From: Rhodoligotrophos defluvii
Lineage (GTDB): Bacteria > Pseudomonadota > Alphaproteobacteria > Rhizobiales > Im1
Assembly: GCF_005281615.1 (NCBI RefSeq)
Contig: NZ_SZZM01000001.1
Coordinates: forward strand, 124,272 to 188,271
Reading direction: 5' to 3'
Length of the DNA: 64,000 nt
Shown: positions 52,620 to 61,620 of the stretch, piece after piece
Layout: the number at the start of each line of letters is the position of its first letter
Position numbering within the stretch: position 1 is the stretch's first letter
Program-made: the position numbers and the translations under genes
The notes under the pieces: model-generated
The model's input: the letters and a program-made list of their open reading frames with translations, nothing else
The model's database searches: none
What the model was told of the DNA's origin: nothing

Positions 52620-54656
52620 TCAGTCCCGGCCAAGAAGGATATTGCCGCCATCGAGCACCGTGACGTGCCAGCCGGGCTCGACGAGTGTGGTGGTATCGGC
52701 CTGTTCCAGGATCGCCGGCCCGTCAAATGTGGTTCCCGGCGCGAGCTGCGCCCGGTCGTAGATGGCTGCATCGACGGTCTCTGGATGACCGGCGAAGATA
52801 ACCCGGCGATGGCCCTTCAGCCCATCGCCGCCCGTGTTCGGCGCATCGGCCTTGTCGATAATCTTGCTGCCGCCCGCCCGATGAATTGCCCTCAGGTTGA
52901 CGATGCAGGTCGGTGCATCGGTGCTATGCCCGAATACTCGATGATGCGCCGCCTTGAAGCCCTCGTGCAACTGGCGCGCGGTATCGTCCCCGACGGTAAA
53001 GGGCACTTCCAGATAATGCGACTGGCCGATATAGCAGACATCGGCGAAATAGCGCGTTTCGACACTGTCGGACGCCACCTTCTCCAGGGCCATCAGTTCC
53101 GAGCAGCGGCGGTCGAGTTCCGCAAGGGTTTCCCGAAGGGCCGGCAGCGACAGCTTGGCGAGATCCTGCTGAAAGGCCGCTGACGCCTCGTGCTCGATCA
53201 TGGCCGACAGCAACCCCGTCGCCGAAAGCACACCGGGGTGACGGGGCACCAGAATCTGGGTGATTCCGAGTTCGCCGGCGAGCGCGCTGGCATGAATGCC
53301 CCCTGCGCCGCCCAGCGGCAGCAATGCGAATTGACGCGGATCATAGCCCTGGCGGATCGAGACCAGCCGGATGCCTTCCGTCATTTGCGCATTCACGACC
53401 CGGTGGATGCCGAGTGCGGCCTCCTCGACCGACATGCCGAGCGGCTCCGCGATCTTTCTTTTGACCGCTTCGAACGCGAGCTCCGGCTGGAGCTTCAGGG
53501 TGCCGCCGGCAAAGTAATCCGGGTCGAGATAGCCCAGAACGACGGAAGCGTCGGTTACGGTCGGCTCCTCGCCGCCGCGGCCGTAACAGGCCGGCCCCGG
53601 CTCCGAGCCCGCCGAGTGTGGGCCGACGCGCAACCCTCCGACAGGATCCAGCCAGGCGATGCTGCCGCCGCCCGAGCCAATCGCGTTTACGTCCACCATG
53701 GGCACGCGTATGTTGTAGCCGCTGACCAGGCCCTCCGGGCGGATCAGCGGCTTGGCGTCACGGATCAGCGCGATATCGGAGCTGGTGCCGCCGATATCGA
53801 CACTGATGAGATCGGATATACCGCTGGCTTGCCCGACGATCTGGGCGCCGACGACGCCGGCCGCCGGCCCGGACAGGAACAGACGGACCGGCCGCTGCCG
53901 CGCGATGGTGCTTGCGGCGATGCCGCCACGCGACTGCATGATCTGCAGCGGACAGGGTATGCCGGCCTCCACGAGGCCATTCTCCAGATTGGCGAGATAG
54001 CTGCCGATGACCGGCTTGATATAGGCATCGAAGGTGGTGACAACGGTCCGCTCATATTCGCGGAACGCCGGGTCCACCTCGCATGAGAGCGACAATGCGA
54101 GCTCCGGATAGGTTTCGCGAATGATCTGTGCCGCCCGCTGCTCATGCGCCGGGTTTGCAAACGAGAACAGGAAGCAGATCGCAATCCCTTGGGCGCCGGC
54201 CTGAACGAGTTCCGCGGCCGCCTTGCGGACGCTGTCTTCGTCGAGAGCGATCACGACCTGGCCCTCGGGCCCGATGCGCTCCACGACCTCTTTCCTCAAC
54301 GCGCCCGGCGCCAGAAACACCGGCTCCTCCGGCTCCAGGACAGCGGCATACATGGTCTGACGCATCTGCCGGCCGATCTCGAGGATGTCCTTGAAACCGG
54401 CGGTGGTCAGAAGACCCGTCTTTGGTCCCTTGCGCTCCAATACGGCGTTCGTCGCCACCGTGGTGCCGTGCACGAAGCGCGCCACGTCAGATGCTTTGAC
54501 GCTCCACTCCTCACGCAGCCGTTCAATCGCGGCAAGCACAGCCCGGCTCGGATCCTGCCGGGTGGTCGCGACTTTCATGACGCGCAACGGTTTCCCTGGC
54601 TCCCGGCAGACCACGTCGGTAAACGTGCCACCGATATCGACGCCAATCTCAATCAT
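52620..54656 (-). CDS. Hydantoinase A / oxoprolinase family protein (HyuA-like)
   Basis: 678 residues. It starts EIGVDIGGTFTDVVCREPG, the phosphate motif of the actin-like ATPase fold, and has FVHGTTVATNAVLERKGPKTGLLTT, ISVDIGGTSSDIALI and LLPLGGAGGIHASALAGELG. HyuA hydrolyses ATP to activate the substrate for HyuB. It is the first gene of the operon. The start at 54656 is close to a GAGCT region, with no strong Shine-Dalgarno. It diverges from the XRE-cupin regulator gene, with 360 bp between them. Confidence 0.94.
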   Translation of the reverse strand: MIEIGVDIGGTFTDVVCREPGKPLRVMKVATTRQDPSRAVLAAIERLREEWSVKASDVARFVHGTTVATNAVLERKGPKTGLLTTAGFKDILEIGRQMRQTMYAAVLEPEEPVFLAPGALRKEVVERIGPEGQVVIALDEDSVRKAAAELVQAGAQGIAICFLFSFANPAHEQRAAQIIRETYPELALSLSCEVDPAFREYERTVVTTFDAYIKPVIGSYLANLENGLVEAGIPCPLQIMQSRGGIAASTIARQRPVRLFLSGPAAGVVGAQIVGQASGISDLISVDIGGTSSDIALIRDAKPLIRPEGLVSGYNIRVPMVDVNAIGSGGGSIAWLDPVGGLRVGPHSAGSEPGPACYGRGGEEPTVTDASVVLGYLDPDYFAGGTLKLQPELAFEAVKRKIAEPLGMSVEEAALGIHRVVNAQMTEGIRLVSIRQGYDPRQFALLPLGGAGGIHASALAGELGITQILVPRHPGVLSATGLLSAMIEHEASAAFQQDLAKLSLPALRETLAELDRRCSELMALEKVASDSVETRYFADVCYIGQSHYLEVPFTVGDDTARQLHEGFKAAHHRVFGHSTDAPTCIVNLRAIHRAGGSKIIDKADAPNTGGDGLKGHRRVIFAGHPETVDAAIYDRAQLAPGTTFDGPAILEQADTTTLVEPGWHVTVLDGGNILLGRD

Positions 54657-55016
54657 CAGAGCTCTTCTTCCTTATGTCTCCCACAGTCGCGAACGCGGTC
54701 GTCGGCTTGTGGCTATAGGGGCGATGGCGCGCCGGCCCACACTGGCTGACCATGCACAGCCCGCTGCTTTCAATTGTCTTCTTGTTCAAATTCGACCCCT
54801 GTCACGAATCGGCACCACCGAGCGTATGATGGACAGCGCCGGCCGCCACATTCCAGCGTCCTGCACCGCCTAGCCAGGCGATTGGCCTTGAATAGTGCAG
54901 GCTGTCATGACACTCATCTGCAACACTAGGCCACACCAATTTGACTTTCAATCAAATTTGGGGCTGATCTTTTTCCGGAGATGCACATCGTGCCGTCAGT
55001 TCATGCGGAGAGATTG
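54657..55016. other. Divergent regulatory region, hydantoinase operon / XRE-cupin regulator
   Basis: 360 bp. It contains the inverted repeat at 54938-54958 and a possible -35 TTGACT (54941-54946) with a weak -10 CTGATC (54964-54969) 17 bp away, reading toward the regulator. If so the repeat overlaps the promoter. No open frame or RNA is supported. Confidence 0.5.
54938..54958. promoter_or_regulatory. Candidate operator, AATTTGA-N7-TCAAATT
   Basis: AATTTGA (54938-54944) and TCAAATT (54952-54958) form a perfect inverted repeat with a 7-bp spacer, in the divergent promoter region and about 60 bp before the regulator start. Its size fits the site of an XRE-family dimer. Confidence 0.55.
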
Positions 55017-55616
55017 ATGGGGATAGACGACGCGCAGCCTGACGCGGCCGGCATCGGTCGCAGCATCCGTCACCATCGCAAGCGCCACGGGTTGAGCCTG
55101 GAACAGGTCTCGACCTCGACCGGCCTGTCGGTCAGCATGATAAGCAAGATCGAACGGGGTCTGAGCTCTCCGTCGGTGCGCTCGCTTTACGCGCTCAGCA
55201 GCGCGCTGCAGATCCCCATCGGCGCGTTGTTCAACGAGCAGGACACCGGCACCTCGCATGACCACCAGCCGTGCGATGAGGAGATGGTGGTGCGCGCCCA
55301 TGCGCGCCGCAAGCTGGACTTCGGCAAGAAGCGCCTGGTGAAGGAGCTGCTGACGCCGCAGCCGATCGGCCAGCTCGAGCTGCTGATGATCATCCTGGCG
55401 CCCGGCGGGTCGACGGGCGAGGATGTCTTCTCTCACGACGGGGAAGAGGGCGGCGTGGTCTTGTCAGGGATGCTCGAGCTCTGGGTGGATGAAAAGAAAC
55501 TGTTGCTGCGGCCAGGCGATAGCTTCACCTTCTCTAGCCGCCGGCCGCATCGCTTCTGCAATGCAGCCGATGAGGAAACCCGGGTCCTGTGGATCAATAC
55601 GCCACCCATTTACTAA
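55017..55616 (+). CDS. XRE family regulator with C-terminal cupin
   Basis: 199 residues. The helix-turn-helix (about 13-68) has IGRSIRHHRKRHGLSLEQVS and TGLSVSMISKIERGLSSPSV; the cupin (about 115-195) has GEEGGVVLSGMLELWVDEKK, GDSFTFSSRRPHRFCNA. Such regulators (PuuR/SutR-like) sense small metabolites in the cupin and often control amino-acid, polyamine or hydantoin catabolism next to them. ATG 55017 is chosen because GGAGAG is well spaced; the ATG at 54981 has no spacing from its GGAG. Divergent from hyuA. Confidence 0.93.
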   Translation: MGIDDAQPDAAGIGRSIRHHRKRHGLSLEQVSTSTGLSVSMISKIERGLSSPSVRSLYALSSALQIPIGALFNEQDTGTSHDHQPCDEEMVVRAHARRKLDFGKKRLVKELLTPQPIGQLELLMIILAPGGSTGEDVFSHDGEEGGVVLSGMLELWVDEKKLLLRPGDSFTFSSRRPHRFCNAADEETRVLWINTPPIY

Positions 55617-55787
55617 TTGCCGTGTTCAATGCATCAAACAGCGCGCGAATTGAGAACGGCAGCGAGTGCATAGGCGAGCACCTGACCATAGGGTGGTGAG
55701 AAAAGCTTCGGCGTTCAAACCGGCGGAGGCGCGTCTTTTATTTTGCAGGAAAGCGATTATTGCTTCCTCCATAGGCAGGTAACCGCG

Positions 55788-57259
55788 CTAAGCCTGCACC
55801 TTGAACTCTGCAATGAACTCTGCGCCGTCGGGATGCAGCGTCAACTTGGACCTTCCGTCCAGGGATCGGCTGAACACATCCTCCAGAACGCGCGAGCCGT
55901 AACCCTTGCGGGCGGGGGCAGTATCGATCTCGGAACGATGCTCTCGCCAGCGAAACCGGACATGCGTTGCACCGTCTTCACCCAGGCGCACTGTCCAGGT
56001 TGCCTCCACCCGGCCTTCGGGCGAGGCCCAGGCACCATGCTTTACGGCATTGGTGGTCAGTTCGTGAACCGCCATGGCAAATGCCTGCGTCGCCTCTCGC
56101 GACAGGGCCACATCCGGGCCGTCAAGATCGAAGTTTTCGCCTTTATGGCCGCCCTGGGCGACCAATTCCAAGCGCAGAACCTCGGCCATCAGCACGTCGC
56201 GTTTAAGTGGACGCATCAGCAGGTCCTGCGTCCTTGAAAGGGCGTCGAGGCGCATTGCGAAGCTGTCGCGAAACTCGTCAAGCGACCGACTTTCGCGCAT
56301 GCTCCGGTTCGCCAGCGCCTGCACGCTCGTCAGGATGTTCTTCACCCGGTGATGCAACTCGCCCATCAGAGTCCGCTGCTGCGCCTCCATTTGGCGTTGT
56401 TCGGTAACGTCGCGTATCGCCAGCAGGATCAGGTCGAGATGATCGAGACGCCGGCCATTGAGAAGCATGGTGCGCCGTCCGATTGTTTCGAACTCGTGCT
56501 CGACCTCGACATCGTCGAAGGCGTTGTCGTCCGGCAGGACATTTTCCAGGAGCTCCCTGAGCCGCGGAATGTCCCACTGCCGGTTGCCGAGTTCATAGAC
56601 CAGCCGCCCCTCGCTTTCCGCCGGGGATACTTTGAACAAATCGTAGAAGGGTTGGTTTGCCTGAACGACCCTAAGATCCCAGTCGAGCACCAGGAGGGCT
56701 TCGCCGACGCTGTCGATCAGCTTTTCCTGGAACTCCCGGTGACCCTCGAGTTCGAACCGGGCCTGCTCGGCCTCTGTCCCGTCCGAGACCGCGAGCAGGA
56801 TCAGTTCCGGTCGCCCGTTGCCGGCTGGTATCCTCCGGGCGTTCAGGATCATGACCCGCTTACCGATAGCGGGAAACTTGTGCTCGATCCGGTAACCCTT
56901 CACCGTAGCGCGCTCGGGCAGGATCTGCTCCAGGAGCCGGCGCAGCTCGGCAATGTCCAATTGCCCATTGCCGAGCCGGTATATCGGCCGGCCGCGTGTC
57001 TCCTCGGGAGTGACGCCAAACGTTTCGCAATAGGCGGAGTTGACATCTGCAACGGTGAGATCGGCATTGAGGATCAGCAGCGGCTGATCGAGCGTCTCGA
57101 TGATCGCTTCCGCAAGCCCTGCCAAGCCGAACCGCTGGGTTGCGGCACCAGTATTCCTGCTGTCATTCCCCCGTCCATATTTCCATAATGTGCACGCACT
57201 TCTCGAAAGTCTAGATAACTCTCGAGATGTGTCCGCCAGGCGCCGGTGATCTCCCGCAT
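55788..57259 (-). CDS. HWE-family sensor histidine kinase with two PAS domains (N-terminus apparently frameshifted)
   Basis: From about 57120 to 55788 one frame gives two PAS domains (IIETLDQPLLILNADLTVAD, and SVGEALLVLDWDLRVVQANQPFYDLF), then the HWE phosphoacceptor ELHHRVKNILTSVQALANRS and the ATPase with ELTTNAVKHGAW and the FRWREH (WxE motif). In this frame the only start near the PAS is TTG 57125. The preceding ATG 57259, with GGAGGAAAT upstream, opens a different frame (MREITGAWRTHLESYLDFRE) and would join the kinase frame if the run of five C at 57168-57172 had six. HWE kinases often feed the PhyR-EcfG stress pathway in rhizobia. No transmembrane region; cytoplasmic. Confidence 0.85.
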
Positions 57260-57547
57260 GGAAAGATTTCCTCCACCTCCGGTTGGGCTTCCTGTGACCG
57301 GAAGGGAGAGCCACTATGCAGATCGAGCACAAAGCGGGGGGAGCCAGAAGTGCTGCGTCCCGATCAGCAACTGGCTTGTGATCAGGATCACCGTCACCGC
57401 CAGCAGAGCCGGCACACCCGGTACACCGCCGAGTTTCTCGCTATCCTGATCAGGCGGCGGCCATTCAGGCAGTGCGAAACTGTAAACGCGGCGGGGCGTT
57501 GTCCGTCTTGACGTCCCCGATCGTCCGAACCTGGCGGCTGATCAGAG

Positions 57548-58525
57548 ATGCTGACGTGCTCGCCGACAACGGAAACGCACTTGGACCTGGAACGCACAAG
57601 CTATCTTGAGAAGCTCCTTTCGACCCTGGAGGTTCAGGTCAGGGGGTTTGCGCTCTGTAGGGTGCAACGCGGTCATCGCCTAGTACTCGATGCGATGAAC
57701 GCCCCGATGATCCACTACGCGTTGAAAGGGCCGGGCGTTCTCGAAATTCATGGTGGGCCGTCGCTGCCATTCTCAAAGCACGACTTCTTCGTCGTTCCAG
57801 CCAATCTCGGCCAGAGCATCTTCGTGCCGAACGGACATGTGGTCGATATCCGCGGGGTCGACGTGCTCTCGACCCTCGACGACGCATTGCTGCGGATGTC
57901 CGCGGGGCGCAATGCCGATGCGGCAACGGTATGCGGCAGGATCGACGCCGGCTTCTCCGGCCGAATCGGCCTATTCGATACATTGCGCGAGCCGATCATC
58001 GAGCATTTGTCGAAAGACGACCCGCTGCACCACGCCTTCGGCGCCGTCCTGGCGGAGTTGGCCGCGCCGCAGCTCGGGACGCGCGCCCTGCTCGAGACGC
58101 TGCTCAAGCAGTGTCTCGTGCTGCTGATCCGGCGGCGCATGCAAGCCGGCGGCGGCCGGGTCTCCTGGCTCCTCCCGGCGGGCGATGAGCGCCTCTCCGC
58201 CGCCCTTGCGGCCATGCTAGAGAATTCGGCAGAAGCACACACATTACGGAGCTTATCGCGGAGAGCCGGCATGAGCCGGTCCGCATTCGCACTGCGCTTC
58301 ACGATCACCTTCGGGCAGCCCCCCATGGCGTTTCTGCGCGATCTCCGCTTGCGCCACGCGGCACGCCTGCTGGAAACGACCGAACTGCCTGTTCAGGCCA
58401 TTGCCGAAAGCGTCGGCTACACGAGCCGAAGCTACTTCACCCGCGCGTTCAGGACCCTCTACGGAATCGATCCAAGAAGCTTCAGGGCCAGGAAGCGGCG
58501 ACAGGTTACGCCGCCACCGTCCTGA
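57548..58525 (+). CDS. AraC family transcriptional regulator with cupin-like N-terminal domain
   Basis: 325 residues. The N-terminal cupin_6-like domain has IHYALKGPGVLEIHG, and FFVVPANLGQSIFVPNG. The C-terminal DNA-binding part (about 215-318) has two helix-turn-helices: LRSLSRRAGMSRSAFALRF and PVQAIAESVGYTSRSYFTRAF, with the ending PRSFR. The start ATG 57548 has no strong Shine-Dalgarno (GATCAGAG). It may regulate the following membrane-protein gene; 350 bp separate them. Effector unknown. Confidence 0.9.
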   Translation: MLTCSPTTETHLDLERTSYLEKLLSTLEVQVRGFALCRVQRGHRLVLDAMNAPMIHYALKGPGVLEIHGGPSLPFSKHDFFVVPANLGQSIFVPNGHVVDIRGVDVLSTLDDALLRMSAGRNADAATVCGRIDAGFSGRIGLFDTLREPIIEHLSKDDPLHHAFGAVLAELAAPQLGTRALLETLLKQCLVLLIRRRMQAGGGRVSWLLPAGDERLSAALAAMLENSAEAHTLRSLSRRAGMSRSAFALRFTITFGQPPMAFLRDLRLRHAARLLETTELPVQAIAESVGYTSRSYFTRAFRTLYGIDPRSFRARKRRQVTPPPS

Positions 58526-58875
58526 CCGGCGATGACTTACGGATGATCGGGCGCGGCGAGCTGGACGATAGCGCACATTTGCAAGCAATTCGATACAGGT
58601 CGAACACTCGCCGGAACCTAACCACCGACGCCTCGTTAGGCCGTGAAATCGCGCGGCATCTACGGCACCCGTGGCGTACCGCTTAGAGGGCTCTCGGCTC
58701 GAGGGTGGACGTGCGCAGCGGTCGAACGAAGGGCAAAGGGGAGATAACGCCCCGCCCCATTGACGGTGATGGCGGCGTTCCAGCGATGAGTGCCGGCGAA
58801 CGTCACTTGCTCGGATCTCCTTCCGACCGAACCGCTCGGTTGATCCGAACACCCTTTTGAACAGGAGGGTCTCAT
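58526..58875. other. Intergenic region with an EcfG-like promoter
   Basis: 350 bp between the AraC gene and the small membrane protein gene. It holds a GGAAC-N16-CGTT site at 58613-58637 reading rightward, so there would be a leader of about 230 nt. A GTG frame of 34 codons (58643 to about 58747) exists in it but has no Shine-Dalgarno and no recognised sequence. No other feature seen. Confidence 0.5.
58613..58637 (+). promoter_or_regulatory. EcfG-type general stress promoter
   Basis: GGAAC (58613-58617), 16 bases, CGTT (58634-58637). This matches the consensus GGAAC-N16/17-CGTT of the alphaproteobacterial EcfG sigma factors exactly. The next gene on that strand begins at 58876. Confidence 0.65.
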
Positions 58876-59301
58876 ATGGACATGAGCGATCTCTGGATCG
58901 GAATGGCAGCCGGCCTTGCCGCCACGGTGGTGCTTTCGGCCCTCATGCTGATGAAGGAAGCCATGAAGATCATGCCGCAGATGGACCTGATCGGCATGAT
59001 TTCCGGGATGATGAAGATGAATCGCGCCATGGGATGGGTGGTCCACTTCATCGTCGGCACGGTGCTCTATGGCGGAGCCTATGCGTTGGTGTTCGCGCGG
59101 CTCTGGCCGGACGTTCATTGGCTCAATGGGATAGCGCTCGGCATCTTCGGCTGGCTGCTCGCCAGTGTCGCTCTGATGCCGATGGCGGACAAGGGCGTCT
59201 TCGGCGTGAAGATGGGCGGCATGGCGCCTGTGATGAGCTTCGTCATGCACGTCCTGTTCGGCGCTCTTCTAGGCTGGGTCTACGGCATGCTGAGCGCATG
59301 A
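58876..59301 (+). CDS. Small integral membrane protein, DUF6789-like
   Basis: 141 residues, Met- and Gly-rich with four membrane segments: LWIGMAAGLAATVVLSALMLM, MGWVVHFIVGTVLYGGAYALVF, LNGIALGIFGWLLASVALMPM and VMSFVMHVLFGALLGWVYGML. A stretch of Met/Lys (MKEAMKIMPQMDLIGMISGMMKM) connects the first two. Proteins of this kind are annotated as a membrane family of unknown function that I believe to be DUF6789. AGGAGGG is placed well before ATG 58876. Possibly transcribed from the EcfG-like site upstream. Confidence 0.75.
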   Translation: MDMSDLWIGMAAGLAATVVLSALMLMKEAMKIMPQMDLIGMISGMMKMNRAMGWVVHFIVGTVLYGGAYALVFARLWPDVHWLNGIALGIFGWLLASVALMPMADKGVFGVKMGGMAPVMSFVMHVLFGALLGWVYGMLSA

Positions 59302-59399
59302 GAAGCGGTGAACCGGCGTGTTCGAATGCCCATACCGCAGTGGTCGGAAAATCATCGATGCGAGGAGATGCATCACCGCGAGAGTGCAAGGAGGAAGTC

Positions 59400-60119
59400 A
59401 TGGGAACGAAGCAGACAGGGCCGGGAGACATTTCCACCGGTACGCGGATTAAGCATATTGGTACCGCAATGGTGAGCAATCTCGTGCATAGAGTGACCGG
59501 CGAGGAAGGTCGAGATCGGAACGGGGCGGCATATGTGCTGGAGCAATCCGACGTAGAGGCGCTGATCGAAAACTGGCCCGCCGCCCCGCGCGAGGCTGCT
59601 CGTCAGACGATGAGGCAATATGGACCACCCAATCTCGGCGACCCCGTGCGCCTGACATGGTACCGAAACGGACCATGGAAGCGCACCGAAATCACGGCCG
59701 ACGAGATCGCGCACAATTTCCCGGCGCCGCATACGGACTTCATCACGAACTGGATCGATTATGATGTGCCGATCGAAAAGTTTTCCGAGCTTGCACGCTA
59801 CGACGGAAGCTGCCTGTTGGACCGGACTGCGGGCGAGGCCGGGGCACGCTGCGACTCCGAGGCGGCCAACATGATCACGCTTAACCTCATGCACGAGATC
59901 GTCACCAGCAAGCGCACAGTCGATGAAGCGCGCGAGAAATACGCAGAGCAGATATCAGCCTACATGCTGGGACGCGAAGCCAAGTACGCGGAGAGGCTGC
60001 TCTTTGAGCCGCCGAGGGGCGACACCGTTGACCTCGACGAGGCAATGATCTCAAGCGCCATGGCAGAGCAGATGGGGCGGAAGGCCGCTGATGTGGCGTC
60101 TGGAGAACAAGAGCGGTGA
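59400..60119 (+). CDS. Conserved hypothetical protein of 239 residues
   Basis: No family that I can name. It starts MGTKQTGPGDISTGTRIKHI, is hydrophilic and without membrane segments or signal, and has a possible sandwich part (VRLTWYRNGPWKRTEITADE) and a helical C-terminus with SEAANMITLNLMHEIVTSKRT and REKYAEQISAYMLGREAKYAE. Trp, Asp and Glu residues are frequent but no catalytic pattern is clear. GGAGGAAG precedes ATG 59400. It is 98 bp after the small membrane protein on the same strand and may be in one unit with it. I recall similar proteins in other rhizobial genomes, annotated as hypothetical. Confidence 0.8.
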   Translation: MGTKQTGPGDISTGTRIKHIGTAMVSNLVHRVTGEEGRDRNGAAYVLEQSDVEALIENWPAAPREAARQTMRQYGPPNLGDPVRLTWYRNGPWKRTEITADEIAHNFPAPHTDFITNWIDYDVPIEKFSELARYDGSCLLDRTAGEAGARCDSEAANMITLNLMHEIVTSKRTVDEAREKYAEQISAYMLGREAKYAERLLFEPPRGDTVDLDEAMISSAMAEQMGRKAADVASGEQER

Positions 60120-60178
60120 GACATCGGCCCGTCGGTATAGCCAGGCATCGTGCTGTCTTGATCACCACCGGCAGCCGC

Positions 60179-60203
60179 GGAACCACGGACGGCAGGCAGG
60201 GTT
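60179..60203 (+). promoter_or_regulatory. EcfG-type promoter-like site before the DUF3606 gene
   Basis: GGAAC at 60179-60183 is followed by 16 bases and GGTT (60200-60203), one mismatch from the consensus GGAAC-N16/17-CGTT. It is about 120 bp before the start of the DUF3606 gene. Confidence 0.45.
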
Positions 60204-60323
60204 GATTTCGTGACGGGCGTCCAAGTGCCGGCACTTTTGCTCGGCTATAAGTGTTAGGTCGCGGGTTCGTTGAGCTCTGCAACCTTTCAATCAAGGGCCG
60301 ATGAGTCCTGACAGGAGATTCCG

Positions 60324-60521
60324 ATGGCTGACGATCCTATGAAACGCGGAGGTCGCGACCGGAGCCGAGTGGCCGGCGACCAGGAACATGAGGTGCGTCA
60401 TTTCGCGGAGCAGAACGGACTCACGGTCGAAGAGGCCCGCGCCCTGTTCGAGCAAGTTGGGAATGATCGGAAGAAGTTTGGCGATGCAGTCGAACAGATG
60501 AAGGCGCGCCGCGGCCCTTGA
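60324..60521 (+). CDS. DUF3606-domain small protein
   Basis: 65 residues. The domain is EHEVRHFAEQNGLTVEEARA followed by LFEQVGNDRKKFGDAVEQM; the family is short helical proteins of unknown function, often produced under general stress in rhizobia. ACAGGAG is seen before ATG 60324. It is probably cytoplasmic and basic; the leading residues MADDPMKRGGRDRSRVAG are disordered. The EcfG-like site upstream supports stress control, by inference. Confidence 0.85.
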   Translation: MADDPMKRGGRDRSRVAGDQEHEVRHFAEQNGLTVEEARALFEQVGNDRKKFGDAVEQMKARRGP

Positions 60522-60592
60522 TCCCCAGTTCCGTAATCGCGCCACCAGGTCGCCGCCCGCCTTCTCGATGAATGCGAGGGCTTTGGGAGCGG

Positions 60593-61612
60593 CTATCTGT
60601 CGGTGACAATGCCGTCCTCGAGCGGCTCGTGGCGATGCGGCTTCAGATCAAGCTTGGGCAGGAGGAACAGCCAGGTGACCAGCACAAACGCTATCGTGAA
60701 TGTTGGAACGCCTAGAGGGGCGAGCGCGGCATCGAACGCAGCTTGCACGATCACTGCGAAAACGGTGCCCAGCAGCGCAAACAGCGCCACCCGCGAGGAC
60801 GGCTTGAAGAATACGCATCCGAGCGCGATCGCCGTGAGAACCGGACTGAAGCTGTAAAGCCCGGCATCGATCGCGGCCGGACTTGAGCCCAAAGCCAATG
60901 CGACCGCGACACTCACGATCGAGCCCAGGATCGCAAATCCCGCAGCCCAGCCCGAGCTGACAAGAAGCGCGAGGATGAACATGGCGCCGGTGATGATGTT
61001 GTTGATCAGGAAGACCTGGGAAATGCCCTTGATGCTGGCCGTTAGAAAAAAGCCGGCAGAAAGATCGAGACTGGCGGCCGTTTCACCGATCGGCGTGGGC
61101 AGGCTTGGGGGCGCCAAGCCGCGGATCGACAGATGCCCGAAGGAATAAGCGGCAAGCACCACGAGCCAGGCCGTCAACACGAAAGGAAAGGTCAGCGCAG
61201 GCACGCCCCAGACCTTCATGACATGGCTGGTGGCGAGCATGACGATCGTCGAGACGGCCGCGCCGATGATGAGGATAAACCAGGTCGCGGGGCTCATTGC
61301 GAGAAATGTCGGAATGGCGACGCCGACCAGAATGCCGTTGAAACCAAACAGACCCTGATCAAGCGCGGTCTCATCAGCCTCAAGAAGAATGGCTGTTAGT
61401 GTCGCCACGATCAGTCCCACGACGCCGCCGATGGCGAGAGCGAGATTGCCGGCAGCGATCGCTCCCCAGCAAATGCCCAGGATAAAAAGGAGACCGGTCA
61501 GGGGGTTGTTCTGGAGCATGACCTGGCCAGCGCCGCGCAAATGGATATCGAGCAGCCACAAGGCCCGGCTCCGCCCAACCACATCGCTCCATCTATCCAC
61601 AAGCCCGGTCAT
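60593..61612 (-). CDS. Urea transporter (Yut/UT family)
   Basis: 339 residues with about ten membrane segments in two homologous halves. The UT family repeats are seen in GAGQVMLQNNPLTGLLFILGI and KGISQVFLINNIITGAMFILALLVSSGWAAGFAILGS (landmark), with the NPLTG-like and Gln residues that line the urea pore. It is the last gene of the urease cluster and starts 8 bp after ureD. The gene in the same place of the Brucella ure2 operon is called ureT. Start at 61612; longer frames upstream overlap ureD and are not supported. Confidence 0.93.
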   Translation of the reverse strand: MTGLVDRWSDVVGRSRALWLLDIHLRGAGQVMLQNNPLTGLLFILGICWGAIAAGNLALAIGGVVGLIVATLTAILLEADETALDQGLFGFNGILVGVAIPTFLAMSPATWFILIIGAAVSTIVMLATSHVMKVWGVPALTFPFVLTAWLVVLAAYSFGHLSIRGLAPPSLPTPIGETAASLDLSAGFFLTASIKGISQVFLINNIITGAMFILALLVSSGWAAGFAILGSIVSVAVALALGSSPAAIDAGLYSFSPVLTAIALGCVFFKPSSRVALFALLGTVFAVIVQAAFDAALAPLGVPTFTIAFVLVTWLFLLPKLDLKPHRHEPLEDGIVTDR

Positions 61613-61620
61613 GAACCGCC

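Noticed and set aside
57360-57530. Minus-strand frame with one membrane-like segment between the HWE kinase and the AraC gene
   Set aside because: It contains no ATG, GTG or TTG at its start and no known family, so it may be chance.
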